A DNA stretch of 64,000 nucleotides from Parasponia andersonii (taxonomy: Eukaryota; Streptophyta; Magnoliopsida; Rosales; Cannabaceae). This document shows, in pieces, positions 23,825 to 34,581 of this stretch. Position numbers and translations under genes: made by a program. The DNA lies in the NCBI GenBank assembly GCA_002914805.1, contig JXTB01000168.1, forward strand, positions 446,455 to 510,454, written 5' to 3'. Each line of letters begins with the position of its first letter. The stretch's first letter is position 1. Below the pieces are notes generated by a model that worked only from the letters and a program-made list of their open reading frames with translations, did not search any database and was not told the DNA's origin.

Positions 23825-25488
23825 TCTACTCATGGTGGTGGTGTGCCCCCTCCCAGCTTCATTTACTGCCATTAATTACCTTGTCGGGAACGAGATGTCC
23901 AGTAGCAAAACCAAAAGCTTTCTAGAGAGACCCTGCTCTTTAGTTGTTGGCTGTTCCAACTTCCAAAACCTGTACAATTATGAGAATGATGGACACTCTT
24001 GAAGTAGGAATTGTACTCAGCTTAGGTTGTCATCAGTTCACCATTTGCCTCCTCTCTGTCGAAGAAATATATAGGTGAGTCATACCCGAAAAAACTGTAT
24101 TGTATGCTTGAATAAGTGATGACTCAATACTTGTCTGCTTCCTTATTTTTGCTTGTAGACACTATGTACTGACATTGTCGGTGAACATACTCAGGTTCAT
24201 CGTAATCACAATATCTCTGGTGTTTTCTTGTTCGAGGTTTTGTCCTATTTTTTAAGAATTTGGAATTTGTCTTTCTGATTTTATTGCTTAAGAACTGACT
24301 TGGTCATAGACATGGAGTTATCTCTTGTGCAATTTTGCCTTCTCTTTGGAGCCAGGAAAACAAAAGCACTGAAAACTTGAAAAGTTGAAGATGAAGATGG
24401 TATTCTTAAAGGCGGCAATTAAAACAACACCTATTATGTGTCCATATGGAGCAACTCTAAACGTGTAGGCATAGTGTATGAAAACCAAAATTTAGATGAT
24501 ATCTATGGCATGAATAGTGTTCTATTTGACAGAAAATGAGATCCATATTTTTTGAGAAATATTACATTTATGTAAGTGCATGATCAATATTATTTGTATC
24601 GTTACTGATTTATGCATCTTTGGATTAGGGAAGTTTATCTTAGAAGACAAAAGGAAAAGGAACATGCTTAATAAATAATACATATGGCAATACAAATGTG
24701 ATCCAGGTGTAGATTGGGAATATATATACTTGGGTAATGAAATCGTCTGTCCCCAATTAGTGTCCCATTTCCTGCTATCAAGAAGCCATGTGTCATATGA
24801 GTAAATACAAAGAAATAAACGAAGGAAGCTTTAAAACGTCGCTTCAATTCCAACGCTTTTCGGACTTCTTCTAACTTTTATTCATCATACGAGTGTATAA
24901 TGTTATAGTCATTAGTTTGAGTTATCACACTTTGCTATCAATTTTTCCTTCCGCGTGAAATTTTTGTCAAGTAGAAGTTATTTCATGTCCTACTTTAGCT
25001 AAAATCGCTATCGTGTATAACCAGTCCACGCAATTCCAGGACCACTCCCATCACGATATTTGTCTAGGTTGAGCGTACCATTTTCTTGGAATGCGCGTGA
25101 ACATTTAATTTTCTCTGTAACCAGAACTAGAATATTCGTCATGTCGTCGCAACTTTGTTTGTACCACAGCTATAGGCAGAGACGGACCGAGTCGGGCGAG
25201 TGGGGCCAAGTTTTCAAAACATGAAAACCGAAGAGGACAATGGTAATTTGTTAATCGACACTTAGATATTGGTTTGTTACTAAATAGTTTATATTCTTGA
25301 AAATTTGTGCTCATCAATCATCGTGCCCCCGCTCCACTTGATAAGGCTTCTATCGTTTTATAATATATATTGGCCAGTTAGTTGACTTGAGGTGACTATA
25401 TTTGCTGAAGCAAAACTAGTACGCCAACTTTGACCACAACACAATCAAGCGTTGATTATTTCAAACCAACGCTACTCTCATTCGTACA
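23825..25488. other. Spacer after the PRPP synthetase gene
   Basis: 3' UTR region then AT-rich sequence. No splice-compatible coding frame, tRNA or clear repeat was recognised. Confidence 0.5.
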
Positions 25489-26056
25489 TGGGACCTATCA
25501 GGGAATAACCTCCTCAGTAATAAACACACACAAACAGTAGAAGTGATAAAATAAATGTGAAAAATAATGCCGAAATAAATAAATAGGACACAAAAATTAG
25601 CGTGGTTCACCAAATTGGCTACGTCCACGGAGCTGCTGCAGATTTTCACTATTGGGAGAAAAAGAACTTTTACAAGTGTTTACACTCAACACTCTCAACT
25701 CACACCCCAGACCCCGAATACACCAAAGAGAAAAACTATATTTTTTTCTCTTAACTCTCAAGAATAAAAACTCTCAATTTTTTACTCTCACTTTACACTT
25801 GGTGTATTTCACTCTTTTCTGGGATGAAAAATAACGAGAGATGAGTACCCTATTTATAGTGTGTTAGACTTCACCAACCTTTACACATTTTTATCTCAAA
25901 ATTTCCTACCTAATATACCACCCGGTTTGTACACGTTTTTTTTTTTTTTTTTGCATATGTTTAGTGCATATCTCTTACACATTTGAAAGAGCATTTATTG
26001 CTCTTTACAATTTTATTACACGGTTGATAACCGTGTGTGGATAACACACGTCAACA
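25489..26056 (-). mobile_element. Copia-like LTR, reversed, directly upstream of the kinase gene
   Basis: Read on the minus strand, it starts TGTTGACGTGTGTTATCC (26056 downward). It carries a palindrome around 'acacggttgataaccgtgt' (26018-26036), an 'actataaatagggta'-type TATA near 25860, and an R/U5 block CCGTGGACGTAGCCAATTTG followed by 'gtgaaccacgc', the usual arrangement of plant Ty1/copia LTRs. The right end at 26056 is clear. The left end (about 25489) is approximate and no target duplication was found. No internal genes are present, so it is probably a solo LTR. Confidence 0.65.
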
Positions 26057-26093
26057 CTTATAACTCTCCAACTTCACAAAGCCACAATCGATC

Positions 26094-26094
<1 letters not shown>

Positions 26095-26130
<36 letters not shown>
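26095..26130. repeat. (CT)n microsatellite in the kinase leader
   Basis: About 17 CT units in 'caactctctctct...caatcaatag', ending 25 bp before the ATG. CT-rich leaders are common near plant transcription starts. Confidence 0.8.
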
Positions 26131-26133
<3 letters not shown>

Positions 26134-26154
26134 CAATAGTCAAAATACATTCTA

Positions 26155-27168
26155 ATGGGATATGCCAAGTTTATTAGCTTCATCCGCAAAAGAAATATTC
26201 GAGCAAACAAATCCGGGACCGGAACAAGTAGTGTCCCTAACCGACCCTTGTCTGAAGTCGTGTCGCTCCACCCCTCACTCCAGACCTCCATGAGCGACAT
26301 AATCGGCGCCACTGAGAACTTCTCCTCCGACTTCGTTGTCGGCGACAGTAGATTGGGACTCATCTACAAGGCCGAGCTCTCCAATGGCCTCAGGCTCGCC
26401 GTGATGAAGTTTTCACCAAACGCTTTCCCGAGTTTCATGGAGTTCCGATCCGAGCTTGAAATCCTCAGCAAGCTTCGCCACCGGAACATCGCCAGGATCC
26501 TCGGCTACTGCCTTTCTGGGGCTGATAAGATTCTGATTTACGAGTTTCATGAGCAGGGAATTCTGGGAGTTCGCCTGCACGGCGATATGTCACCGTTACC
26601 TTGGGAGACAAGGCATAAGATCATTACGGGCGTGGCGAAAGGGTTGGCCTATATCCATGACTTGGATAAGCCCATTATCCACCGAGACTTGAATGCCAAC
26701 AATGTGTGGCTGGATTCTAAATTGGAGGCCAAGATTTCTGACTTTGGTGTAGCTAAGATGATCGACGGGGAACGTTCTCACGTAACGACAGAAGCGACAA
26801 ACGGTACTGATGGCTACATGCCACCCGAGTACGAGTATGGATCCATGAGGGCGACGGTGAAGGGCGACGTGTATAGTTTCGGCGTTTTAATGTTGGAAGT
26901 GGCTACGGGGAAGAGGCCTGAAAATTCCGTGCCGCTCTTCAATGGAGAGTCGGTGAGGTTTGTGGAATGGGCTGGATCAATGGTGACACAAAAGAGGGAA
27001 ATGGAAATGTTAGACCCCAATGTTTGGTTTTGTGCTTCAACTGGAGAATCGGAAGCAACCAATATCAAAGAGTACTTTAGGATAGCTTTCATGTGTGCTG
27101 ATGTGAACCCAAGGAAAAGGCCTGTAATGAGAGATGTTGTTGAGTTGTTGACACAGAATTTTGCATGA
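26155..27168 (+). CDS. Receptor-like cytoplasmic Ser/Thr kinase, related to LRR receptor kinases (EMS1/EXS-type kinase domain)
   Basis: Intronless, 337 aa, starting at the first ATG after the CT leader. A 45-residue N-terminus is followed by a kinase domain from about residue 55. Catalytic residues are present: VMK Lys85, alpha-C Glu100, HRD 176-178, Asn183, DFG 196-198, and a PPEY site near 223-226. The glycine loop reads GDSRLG, so the central Gly is Ser. Subdomain XI keeps RKRPVMRDVVELL. There is no signal peptide, LRR or transmembrane segment, so it is a cytoplasmic kinase or the detached kinase part of a receptor. MGYAKF is not a good myristoylation site. Activity is likely but ATP binding may be altered. 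No neighbour suggests a pathway. A reversed LTR ends about 100 bp upstream. Confidence 0.9.
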   Translation: MGYAKFISFIRKRNIRANKSGTGTSSVPNRPLSEVVSLHPSLQTSMSDIIGATENFSSDFVVGDSRLGLIYKAELSNGLRLAVMKFSPNAFPSFMEFRSELEILSKLRHRNIARILGYCLSGADKILIYEFHEQGILGVRLHGDMSPLPWETRHKIITGVAKGLAYIHDLDKPIIHRDLNANNVWLDSKLEAKISDFGVAKMIDGERSHVTTEATNGTDGYMPPEYEYGSMRATVKGDVYSFGVLMLEVATGKRPENSVPLFNGESVRFVEWAGSMVTQKREMEMLDPNVWFCASTGESEATNIKEYFRIAFMCADVNPRKRPVMRDVVELLTQNFA

Positions 27169-28863
27169 CATGTTTCAACCTATGTAATATTGTTTTAAAG
27201 CTGATTGTTTTTCTTTAATTTCGAGTTTTTCTACTTTCTAATCCGTACATGAATTTCAGTTTTTTTTTTTTTGTTCGAATTTTTATTTTTAGAGAAGAGA
27301 TGAAACAGTAAATATGTGTTTGGAGTAATCCAATTACATAATTTGTTTATTCCCACCTATGTGAGGATTTCTTCCAATAAATTTAAAAATGAACAGGTAA
27401 GAGAAACCATTACCAAAGGTTATTTATTCCCACTTATGTGAGACCTCTTCCAATAACTTCAAATTAAGTGAAAAAGGTAAGAGAAATGCATGGATGAGGA
27501 AAAAATTATCTCACTCTTTCAAGATTGATCAGTAGTCCACTCGATCATGCATGTCAGTACAATGGAAATTACAAATGATGAACAGAAAAAATGATGTTTA
27601 ACCCTTTATACACGTATGTATTTTGCAGCATATAAAATTCTTTTCAGCAATTTCAATTTCTTTATCACATATTCTATTTTTTCCAAATTCAATTTATTTT
27701 TATCCTAATAGATTTTTTGGGTATTATTTATTATGTATTTGTGGTTTTGTCTTCAATTGTCAAGTATTTAATAATTTTCAATAAATAACATATAATATTG
27801 GTATGACCTATCAAATTAAACTAGGTGATGACAAATGTAGTATTTTTTTTTTTCCAGAGGTTCGTAAATCGTTTCTTTCTTTCTTTTTTTTTGAAGGAAA
27901 TAATTTCGTAAATCTTATTAACATATTCTTATAGACGTATTTGTCAAATTAATTGTAATACGCATCCAAATAAATCTAAGAATTTTTTTTCATTTCAAAA
28001 GAAAAAAATCTAGGAATTGTTAGCGTACACATATATATTTATGCTTAAATGTCTAAAGTATTTTTCATTAAAAGTCCGAATTATGTGCCATATAATTCTC
28101 ATCTTGTCTTGCTAATTTCTAAATAACTATATGCTTTAGATAGTTGCATATGTATATGAGGGAACTATAGAATATCTTTATGTAAATTTGACAAAAGTAC
28201 GTATTCGGTTATGTAATTCAAAACTATATTATACGCGTATGACATAGATATTATACATGAAATTACAAATTAGGCTTATAGATATCTCCATAGCATTCAT
28301 CATCATCGTCATCAAATGTCCTTTTTTTTTTTTTTTTTTTTTTTNNNNNNNNNNNNNNNNNNNNNNNNNNNNNNNNNNNNNNNNNNNNNNNNNNNNNNNN
28401 NNNATGGATTAAGTAACTTGTTTATTTTTTTTTTCAAATTTTAAGGTTGTTGTTTAACAATATTCTTGTTTCTATTTTGTCTTTTTTATTACTATTTTAC
28501 GAGTGAAATAAAGGATAAAAATGTAGTCAAAATATTAATTTATGAAATTTCCATAATCCATTTTACTCTTTTTTTTTTCTCAGTTAAAAAATAGAATAAA
28601 ATGAATTATTGCCAAGCAAATCCTAAGCCAACGGCAACAAAACCAAAAATACCACCAAGCAAGCAAAAAATAACAAAAAAATAAAAAAATCTATAAAAAT
28701 GAGGTACTAACTACCTAGTAGGAATGGATTTTCAGGTCCTAATAAAAGACGATTATGCCCCTATAGTAGCTGAGCTTGTCAAGATGCAAATCAGTAAATA
28801 TACATACTACCAGTCTCACAAGTCTCTCACCTTATCCTTGTTCAAAGATTTTGGATCTTTTTC
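27169..28863. other. AT-rich spacer with an assembly gap (N at 28345-28403)
   Basis: 3' flank of the kinase, then AT-rich sequence with no coding signal. A poly-T run of about 23 (28322-28344) leads into 59 unknown bases. Near 28776-28845 is a short block also found at 34125-34180. PAM68 promoter elements should lie between there and 28860. Confidence 0.6.
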
Positions 28864-28914
28864 ATGGTCGAGTCCCCTGAGCTGAAGAAAATGGAGGACG
28901 ACAAGTCTTTCTGA
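28864..28914 (+). promoter_or_regulatory. Upstream ORF in the PAM68 leader
   Basis: ATG at 28864, TGA at 28912-28914, encoding MVESPELKKMEDDKSF. It ends 62 bp before the PAM68 ATG and is in another frame. Its standing as part of the mRNA depends on the true transcription start. Confidence 0.4.
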
Positions 28915-28976
28915 AGCTGAGCAGGGCTTTTGCTATTTTCTTTCCCGGAAGCCAAACAGAAAATTTTGAGAGTCCA

Positions 28977-29782
28977 ATGGCTTTTGCAACTGCTGGAGCA
29001 TTTTCATGGCTCTCTCCAATACCCTCCTTCAACCCCACCTCATCTCATAAGGTACCACTACTTTTTTTGAATATTTAACTTGATGATCTTTGATGAATAT
29101 AAAAAAAAATTGGGTTTTGATTGTTGGAGCCAAAAATACCAAATTATTGTGAAGAATCTCCTAAATCAAAACTGAGACTTGTAATATCTTCATACAGATT
29201 ATTGCATTTAAGATTTGGACTCTTCCACCCACTAAGTGTTTGATAAAAGGTCTCAATACTCAATACCCATTTCCCACCACAAAAAATTGGAAAAACCAGA
29301 CTCGGTTATCGCACTCCAGACCGTTGTACTCAACTTTGAAGAGCCCAAAAGGGTTTGGTCCCCCGAAAAAGATGAAGAAAACCAAGAAGAAAACGAACAA
29401 AGACAATGACGATGATGAAGGCGATGAGACGGACAGAGAAGAAGAAGAAGAAGAGCCGGATGAGGGCGTGATACCTGAAGTAGTGACGAATAGGATGATT
29501 AGCAGGATGGGGTTCACAGTTGGGGTTCCATTGTTTGTTGGGCTGTTGTTCTTTCCTTTCTTCTATTATCTGAAAGTTGTCCTGAAAATTGATGTGCCCA
29601 CTTGGGTGCCTTTCATTGTGTCGTTTTTCTTCTTTGGGACAGCTCTGCTTGGGGTGAGCTATGGGATTGTGTCCTCCAGCTGGGATCCCCTAAGGGAAGG
29701 CTCCTTTTGGGGTTGGAATGAGGCTCAGAAGAATTGGCCTGTATTTTGGCAGTCTTTTTGGGGTGGATCTAAGAGAAAGTAG
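28977..29782 (+). CDS. PAM68: PAM68, plastid photosystem II assembly factor
   Basis: Thylakoid protein that helps early photosystem II assembly (D1 and small intermediates). Two exons: 28977-29051 and 29198-29782 (219 aa). A second acceptor 15 bp on (exon from 29213) also keeps frame and gives 214 aa. The first exon encodes a Ser/Pro-rich plastid transit start (MAFATAGAFSWLSP). Then come a lysine-rich stretch (KKMKKTKKKTNK), an acidic stretch with six consecutive Glu, and the conserved core VIPEVVTNRMISRMGFTVG. Two membrane helices follow (VPLFVGLLFFPFFYYLKV and WVPFIVSFFFFGTALLGVSY), then SSWDPLREGSFWGWNEA. This domain order matches Arabidopsis PAM68. A T-rich block ahead of 29198 makes that acceptor slightly more likely. 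Confidence 0.93.
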
Positions 29783-30149
29783 TCATTGTTCACGGACCAA
29801 GCTAGCTGAACTAAGTGATGCGAGTGTAATAGGCCCCTTACATTAAAGGCAGCACAAGAGTCTTGTATATTGGAATTGATTTGTATAAAATATGACTCTT
29901 TTTGTTTCATCATTTATGTTCTTTTTAAAGCAAGAATGGTACTCTCAATCAAAAGTTGAAGATGAGATTCTATTTTGATGGGAAATTAGAGATAACTATC
30001 AAGCGGAATTTTTTCTTTTTTGTTGGATCTATTAACTGAAAAATTTAATCTTTATGTTTGAATTTGATATTTAACGAAGTGTATTAATAACATAATTTTG
30101 CATTAAAATATCTTATAAATAAACCATATCAGAAAATAATTCTATACCT

Positions 30150-30960
30150 CATATTCAGATATAAATTACCACATATTAGTACTTTCATTTTCATTGCCCT
30201 GTCTTACAATGCTTCATGTCTCACTCCACCAAGTATTTGGCATCTAATAAAGTTTTTTTCTTTTAATATCTTTTCTTTTTCTAATTTTTTTTGGGTGGGA
30301 TATTGTAGCAGAAGTCTGTGAGAGAAGGGATGCATTTTTATTACATTTCTGAAACTTTTACAAAAATAATCTTCCATATGAACATTTTTCATTTCCAAAA
30401 AAAAAAAAAAAAAAACTTCTATACTATACAGAACTGTTACCGAAAATAATTACAAAAATTTTCTGTCTACAGTTTAACACAAAATGTTCCTGGAATTTTA
30501 CTATCATGTGAACTGCGAGCACGTCTTAAGCTCTCTGGTGCACTTGATATCCTTCTTGGGAGCACAGAAGATACCTGATTGTTCTTCGACTTTCTCAATG
30601 AGAACTTCAGCAACGGAACCTTTGATAGAGTCTTACATGGTCCAACCATTATCAACTTTATTTCTGTACAATCAAACCAGAAATATTATATATTATGACG
30701 TCATATTATAAACAAAATATAGGCAATCGGCAACACTCAAGACCACTTTTACTTGTATGCTAACATTTGAGGATACTTGATTATCTCACTTCACCTGTAG
30801 AGATTCTTCATAAACGTACGTAAACTCGAAACCAGAGATGAATAGAGCTCCTGATAAAGTGAAGCACTGATCTGATGGAGGAGACAGATTCTACACATGA
30901 TCTTTAAACAACTTCACAGGACACACTAGAGTAGACCAGAATCTTGGGAATTACTGAAAT
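30150..30960 (-). pseudogene. Duplicated tail of the DNA2 gene (last exon, 3' UTR, part of last intron)
   Basis: This stretch matches 35090-35715 through 'gtactttcattttcattgcc', 'gagagaagggat(a/g)catttttattacatttctgaaac', the last DNA2 exon (30503-30660 against 35361-35519) and 'ctgataaagtga(a/g)gcactgatctga'. On the minus strand it still reads [17 protein letters not shown] and then loses frame relative to DNA2. It lacks the stop-side frame and the rest of the helicase, so it is dead. Together with the next feature it forms a composite copy of both ends of the DNA2-DCC1 region. Confidence 0.85.
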
Positions 30961-31017
30961 CCAAATTTAGAGTCCCTTTAATCCTAATTTAGTAAACCAC
31001 TATATTTTTTTTTTAAA

Positions 31018-31475
31018 AAAAAATTCTTTTTTTTTACAGAATAATTTTTAATCTGGGGATAAATGAGATTCAAACTCAATATGTTTTTAATAATATCTAA
31101 GCACATATAAGCAGATTAGTAACTTACTACTAAAATTTGTTCACTTGCCACTTCTCAAAGCCATTGCAGGCTTACAAAACAAATTGCATTGTAATCATAC
31201 ATACATGACAATCAAGAAAATAATTTTTTTCAAGTGAACATGGATCACCTAGTAACACCCATTTAAAAGGTGATATTGCATCAAATTTAAGAATATATAT
31301 ATATATATATTAAAGATTGGAGGCAAATAAACAAACAATCATGAAGCACACGATTCACTTTGAACAAATACCATCTCAAATCAAATCATAGTCCAATTAT
31401 GAACAAATAAATAAATAAAAAAGTGGGAGAAAAAAGCGTTACATTTGGATAGGAGGCAAGGAATGGAGGCGTAGC
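31018..31475 (-). repeat. Duplicated copy of the region upstream of DCC1
   Basis: Matches 49240-49885 in order: 'ataaatgagattcaaactca', 'taagcacatataag', 'gccattgca(g/a)gcttacaaa', 'catacataca(t/g)gaca', 'ggaggcaaataaacaaa', 'cttcactttga', 'caaatcaaatca', and 'aaagcgttaca(t/g)tt.gataggagg.aaggaatggaggcgta'. About 200 bp of the source is missing in the middle. It ends about 210 bp before the RIBD start codon, so it now lies in or beside the RIBD promoter. Confidence 0.85.
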
Positions 31476-31584
31476 AGGTACACTTTCTTTTTTTTTTTTT
31501 TCCTGATTTATGCAATGTATTCTTTGACTATGGACAGAGAACAATAAATATTGATGAGTGGCCATGGCATATAGTGGAGTGAGC

Positions 31585-31592
31585 TATAAATA
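31585..31592 (+). promoter_or_regulatory. TATA box of RIBD
   Basis: TATAAATA in 'gtgagctataaatagtgg', 97 bp before the ATG. Confidence 0.6.
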
Positions 31593-31688
31593 GTGGTTAG
31601 GACATTTGAAATTTGAGATATTTGCTTTAGCTTTCTTCTGTAGTTGTTATAGAATTTTCTCATTTGGGTTGGTTGAGAAAAAAGAAAA

Positions 31689-33651
31689 ATGCAGGTTCAA
31701 AGACTAACACTTCCCATTGCCACTCTCTCCCCACCAGTTTCTTCACATTACTATTCCTATTCCACTCCTAACACCAAAATTATTTTCCCTAAACCGATTT
31801 TCGCATCTGGGTTTTGCATTTCTCTCAAAACAATCTCTAAATTATCAACTGGTTTGGGAAAACCTGGTGGTGGTATTGGTATAATGGCCGGGATAAGGTG
31901 TGGTGTAGCTGCTCAAGAAGGATATGGTGATGATAATGATCATGATGATGGGTTTTACATAAGGAGGTGTGTGGAGATTGCTAGAAAAGCTACTGGGTAC
32001 ACCAGCCCCAATCCCATGGTGGGTTGTGTTATTGTTAAGGAGGGGAAAATTATTGGTGAAGGATTTCATCCTAAAGCTGGTCAGCCTCATGCTGAGGTAA
32101 ACTCTCTTATTCATTCTTGTTTCTATGACTTGAAAATTTAGCATGTGCATTTATTAAAGCAATGATTTTCTGGTAGTCAATTTGTGCATAAAGAAGCTGA
32201 AGTTCTTGATATATTAATCACGCAAGTTTCGAGTTTTAATCGCAACAATGAAAAACTCAATTATCCCATTTCATCTTATGGCCTCTGATTGTAAACCATT
32301 TGTTTGTTATATTGCCAAAGAGAGTTTGACTTCCCTTTTTGCATTGGAATTTGGTGCCCTTTGCTTCTGCCACAGAGGTTCTAACTTCAGACATTATAAT
32401 GTTAAATCATTTCGCTTTTTGGAGCCAAGGGAGTTCTTTCTTCTTAACTGTTAAGTTGAAACTGTTTAAAGCTTATGTTTATCTGTTTGCTTGTTATACT
32501 CTTCGAACTAGAGTTTTTTGATTGAGTAACTTTTAACGTGTTGAGTTAGGTGGCATATTCTATAGGTATTTGCTCTTAGAGATGCTGGAGATTTGACTGA
32601 GAATGCGACAGCATATGTAAGTTTGGAACCATGTAATCACTTTGGGAGAACTCCACCATGTACTGAAGCTCTCATCAAAGCCAAAGTGAAAAGGGTGGTG
32701 GTTGGAATGGTGGATCCTAATCCAATTGTAGCGTCAAAAGGGGTTAATAGACTGAGAAGTGCCGGGATTGAAGTTACTGTAGGGGTAGAAGAAGAGCTAT
32801 GCAAGAGCTTGTTAGAGTCTTACATCCATCAAATGCTGACCGGGAAGCCTTTTGTCACGCTTAGGTAAATAAAATTCACTCAACTTTCTCTACATGGTGG
32901 TGTCTTGATGCTTTCTGATGCCTCTAGGAATTCATAAATTGCAAATGAGTATTGTATCAAACGTGTACCAGTCTGGAACTTGAGTGATTTTCTTATGAGG
33001 ATTGAGATGTGTGAGAAGTTATTTAATGGCCTCTTCCTGACAACCAGATACTCCCTGTCAGTCAATGGCCAGATTGTAGACCAGCTTGGTGAAGGATCTG
33101 CAGAGTCTGGTGGCTACTACTCAAAATTGTTGCAGGAATACGATGCTATTATAGTTTCTTCTGCCTCAATATCTGACAAGTTTTCATTTCCTCCGTCCCA
33201 AGAACCTGGAGCCAACCAACCCCTTTGGATAATTACAGCTAATCATAGTTCTTCGATCCGAATCTCTCATTTGCCCGTAGAAGCAGCTGCTAAGGCAATA
33301 ATTTTCAGTAACCAAGAGATAATAGATCCAGAAATCATTCAGAGAGGAATCGAAACAGTTGTTCAGAATCACATCAGCTTAAATGCCATTCTTGAATACA
33401 GTAAGCGCCAAGGATTTTGCAGCGTTTTACTGGACTTGAGGGGGAGTGTAGATGATATTAAAGAGCTACTTGAAGAGGGTGTTGAGCAAAATCTGTTGCA
33501 AAAGATTGTGATAGAAGTATTGCCCCATTGGGTTGAAAGTGATGGTAAGATTTCTTCTGTTGCATTGAAGGGTCTGGATAGAAAACTAGACATTAAGAAT
33601 TTGAAGCCAAAAATCTCAGGTAAGAGTGTTTTACTTGAGGGATATTTTTGA
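31689..33651 (+). CDS. PYRD: Plastid diaminohydroxyphosphoribosylaminopyrimidine deaminase (riboflavin synthesis, PYRD)
   Basis: Deaminates the second intermediate of riboflavin synthesis. Exons 31689-32096, 32566-32864 and 33048-33651 give 436 aa in phase. About 85 N-terminal residues are Ser/Thr/Pro-rich and lack deaminase sequence, as for a plastid transit peptide. The deaminase core has TSPNPMVGCVIVKEGKI, then HAE (residues 134-136) and PCNHFGRTPPC (Cys159, Cys168). These supply the zinc ligands and catalytic Glu, so this half should be active. The C-terminal half is reductase-like (YSLSVNG..., VLLDLRGSV) and ends GKSVLLEGYF as in Arabidopsis PYRD; in plants the reductase step is done by PYRR. 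The ATG at 31689 is the first after the TATA box. It stands alone between the DNA2/DCC1 fossil and the true DNA2 gene. Confidence 0.93.
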
Positions 33652-34279
33652 GTGACACTGCACTTGCTACAAATAAAAAAGTCATTTTGGGTAAATTGAC
33701 TTGGACACTCCTCCTCGATCCAGCTTTGTCTTTGGCTTGATTTTTCGGTTCCTTTTTCCTTGTTTGCGGATTTGTGTCACAAACAATCACCATTGATAAC
33801 ATTTGACTTCTAGTTTTCTTGTTGAATTTAACCTATCAAGTTGCAATGGGAAACAATTTATTTTATCTGACTATTACATTATGTCCTGTTGTATCAAATA
33901 AAGTTGTCCCATCATGTAGCACACCCTACGATCCTATTTCCTCGTTTTTTAACATTTTTTCCCCGGCAATTCTCTCCATTTTAACTGCTCGAATCCTGAT
34001 TGATAGAAACGAGAGAATTGGAATGTGTCGAGTGAGTTACTTATAACTGTTGGTTTTTTAGGTACAGAGGATAGATGATATACCCTTAAGAGCTCTGCTT
34101 TTAAGCGCATGATTACAGAAGTGCAAGATGCAGATCAGTAAACATACGTCTCGCCTAATCCTTGTACAAATCAGTAAATGATCTAGGTTGAACCTCCTCC
34201 AATTTAGAAAGTGCAAGATATCCTTCTATGAACATCTCCAAAAACCTCTCAATGGCATGTTTTGAGAAGCGTAAGCTTC

Positions 34280-34537
34280 TTAATCATACATTGGAGAACC
34301 AAAAGCTTTAAAATCATGATGTTTTGCAGAGCAAAAACCGAAATGGTTCACGACCAGCTTGAGAAGATCCTTTATCTGAGACCACAATGAGAGGATTATG
34401 ATCAGAGTGATAATGAGGCAAAGAGAACAACCAACCGTCTCCAACAACCAGCCATAGAAGTGCAAAACTCCATCCAACCTCCTCTCAAAGTTGCTCATGC
34501 ATGCCTCTGCTATTCGGCCCGGCCAAAAGAGAACCAT
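34280..34537 (-). CDS. Unrecognised small ORF with one membrane span
   Basis: 85 codons from an ATG at 34537. The product has a hydrophobic segment (CSLCLIITLIIILSLW) between a basic N-terminal part and a tail rich in His, Phe and Lys. Composition is not low-complexity, unlike the surrounding AT-rich DNA, but I know no family for it. It could be a real small membrane protein, a fragment of a lost gene, or chance. No TATA box or splice sites were recognised nearby. A foldback element begins 45 bp beyond its start codon. Confidence 0.25.
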   Translation of the reverse strand: MVLFWPGRIAEACMSNFERRLDGVLHFYGWLLETVGCSLCLIITLIIILSLWSQIKDLLKLVVNHFGFCSAKHHDFKAFGSPMYD

Positions 34538-34581
34538 TTACATTCATTGAATTGCAAAAAATTATTATCAAATCTATATGT

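Noticed and set aside
28322-28403. Poly-T plus N run as a biological signal
   Set aside because: It is an assembly gap next to a homopolymer.
29260-29517. Ser-rich ORF opposite PAM68
   Set aside because: Antisense shadow of the Glu/Lys-coding stretch of PAM68.
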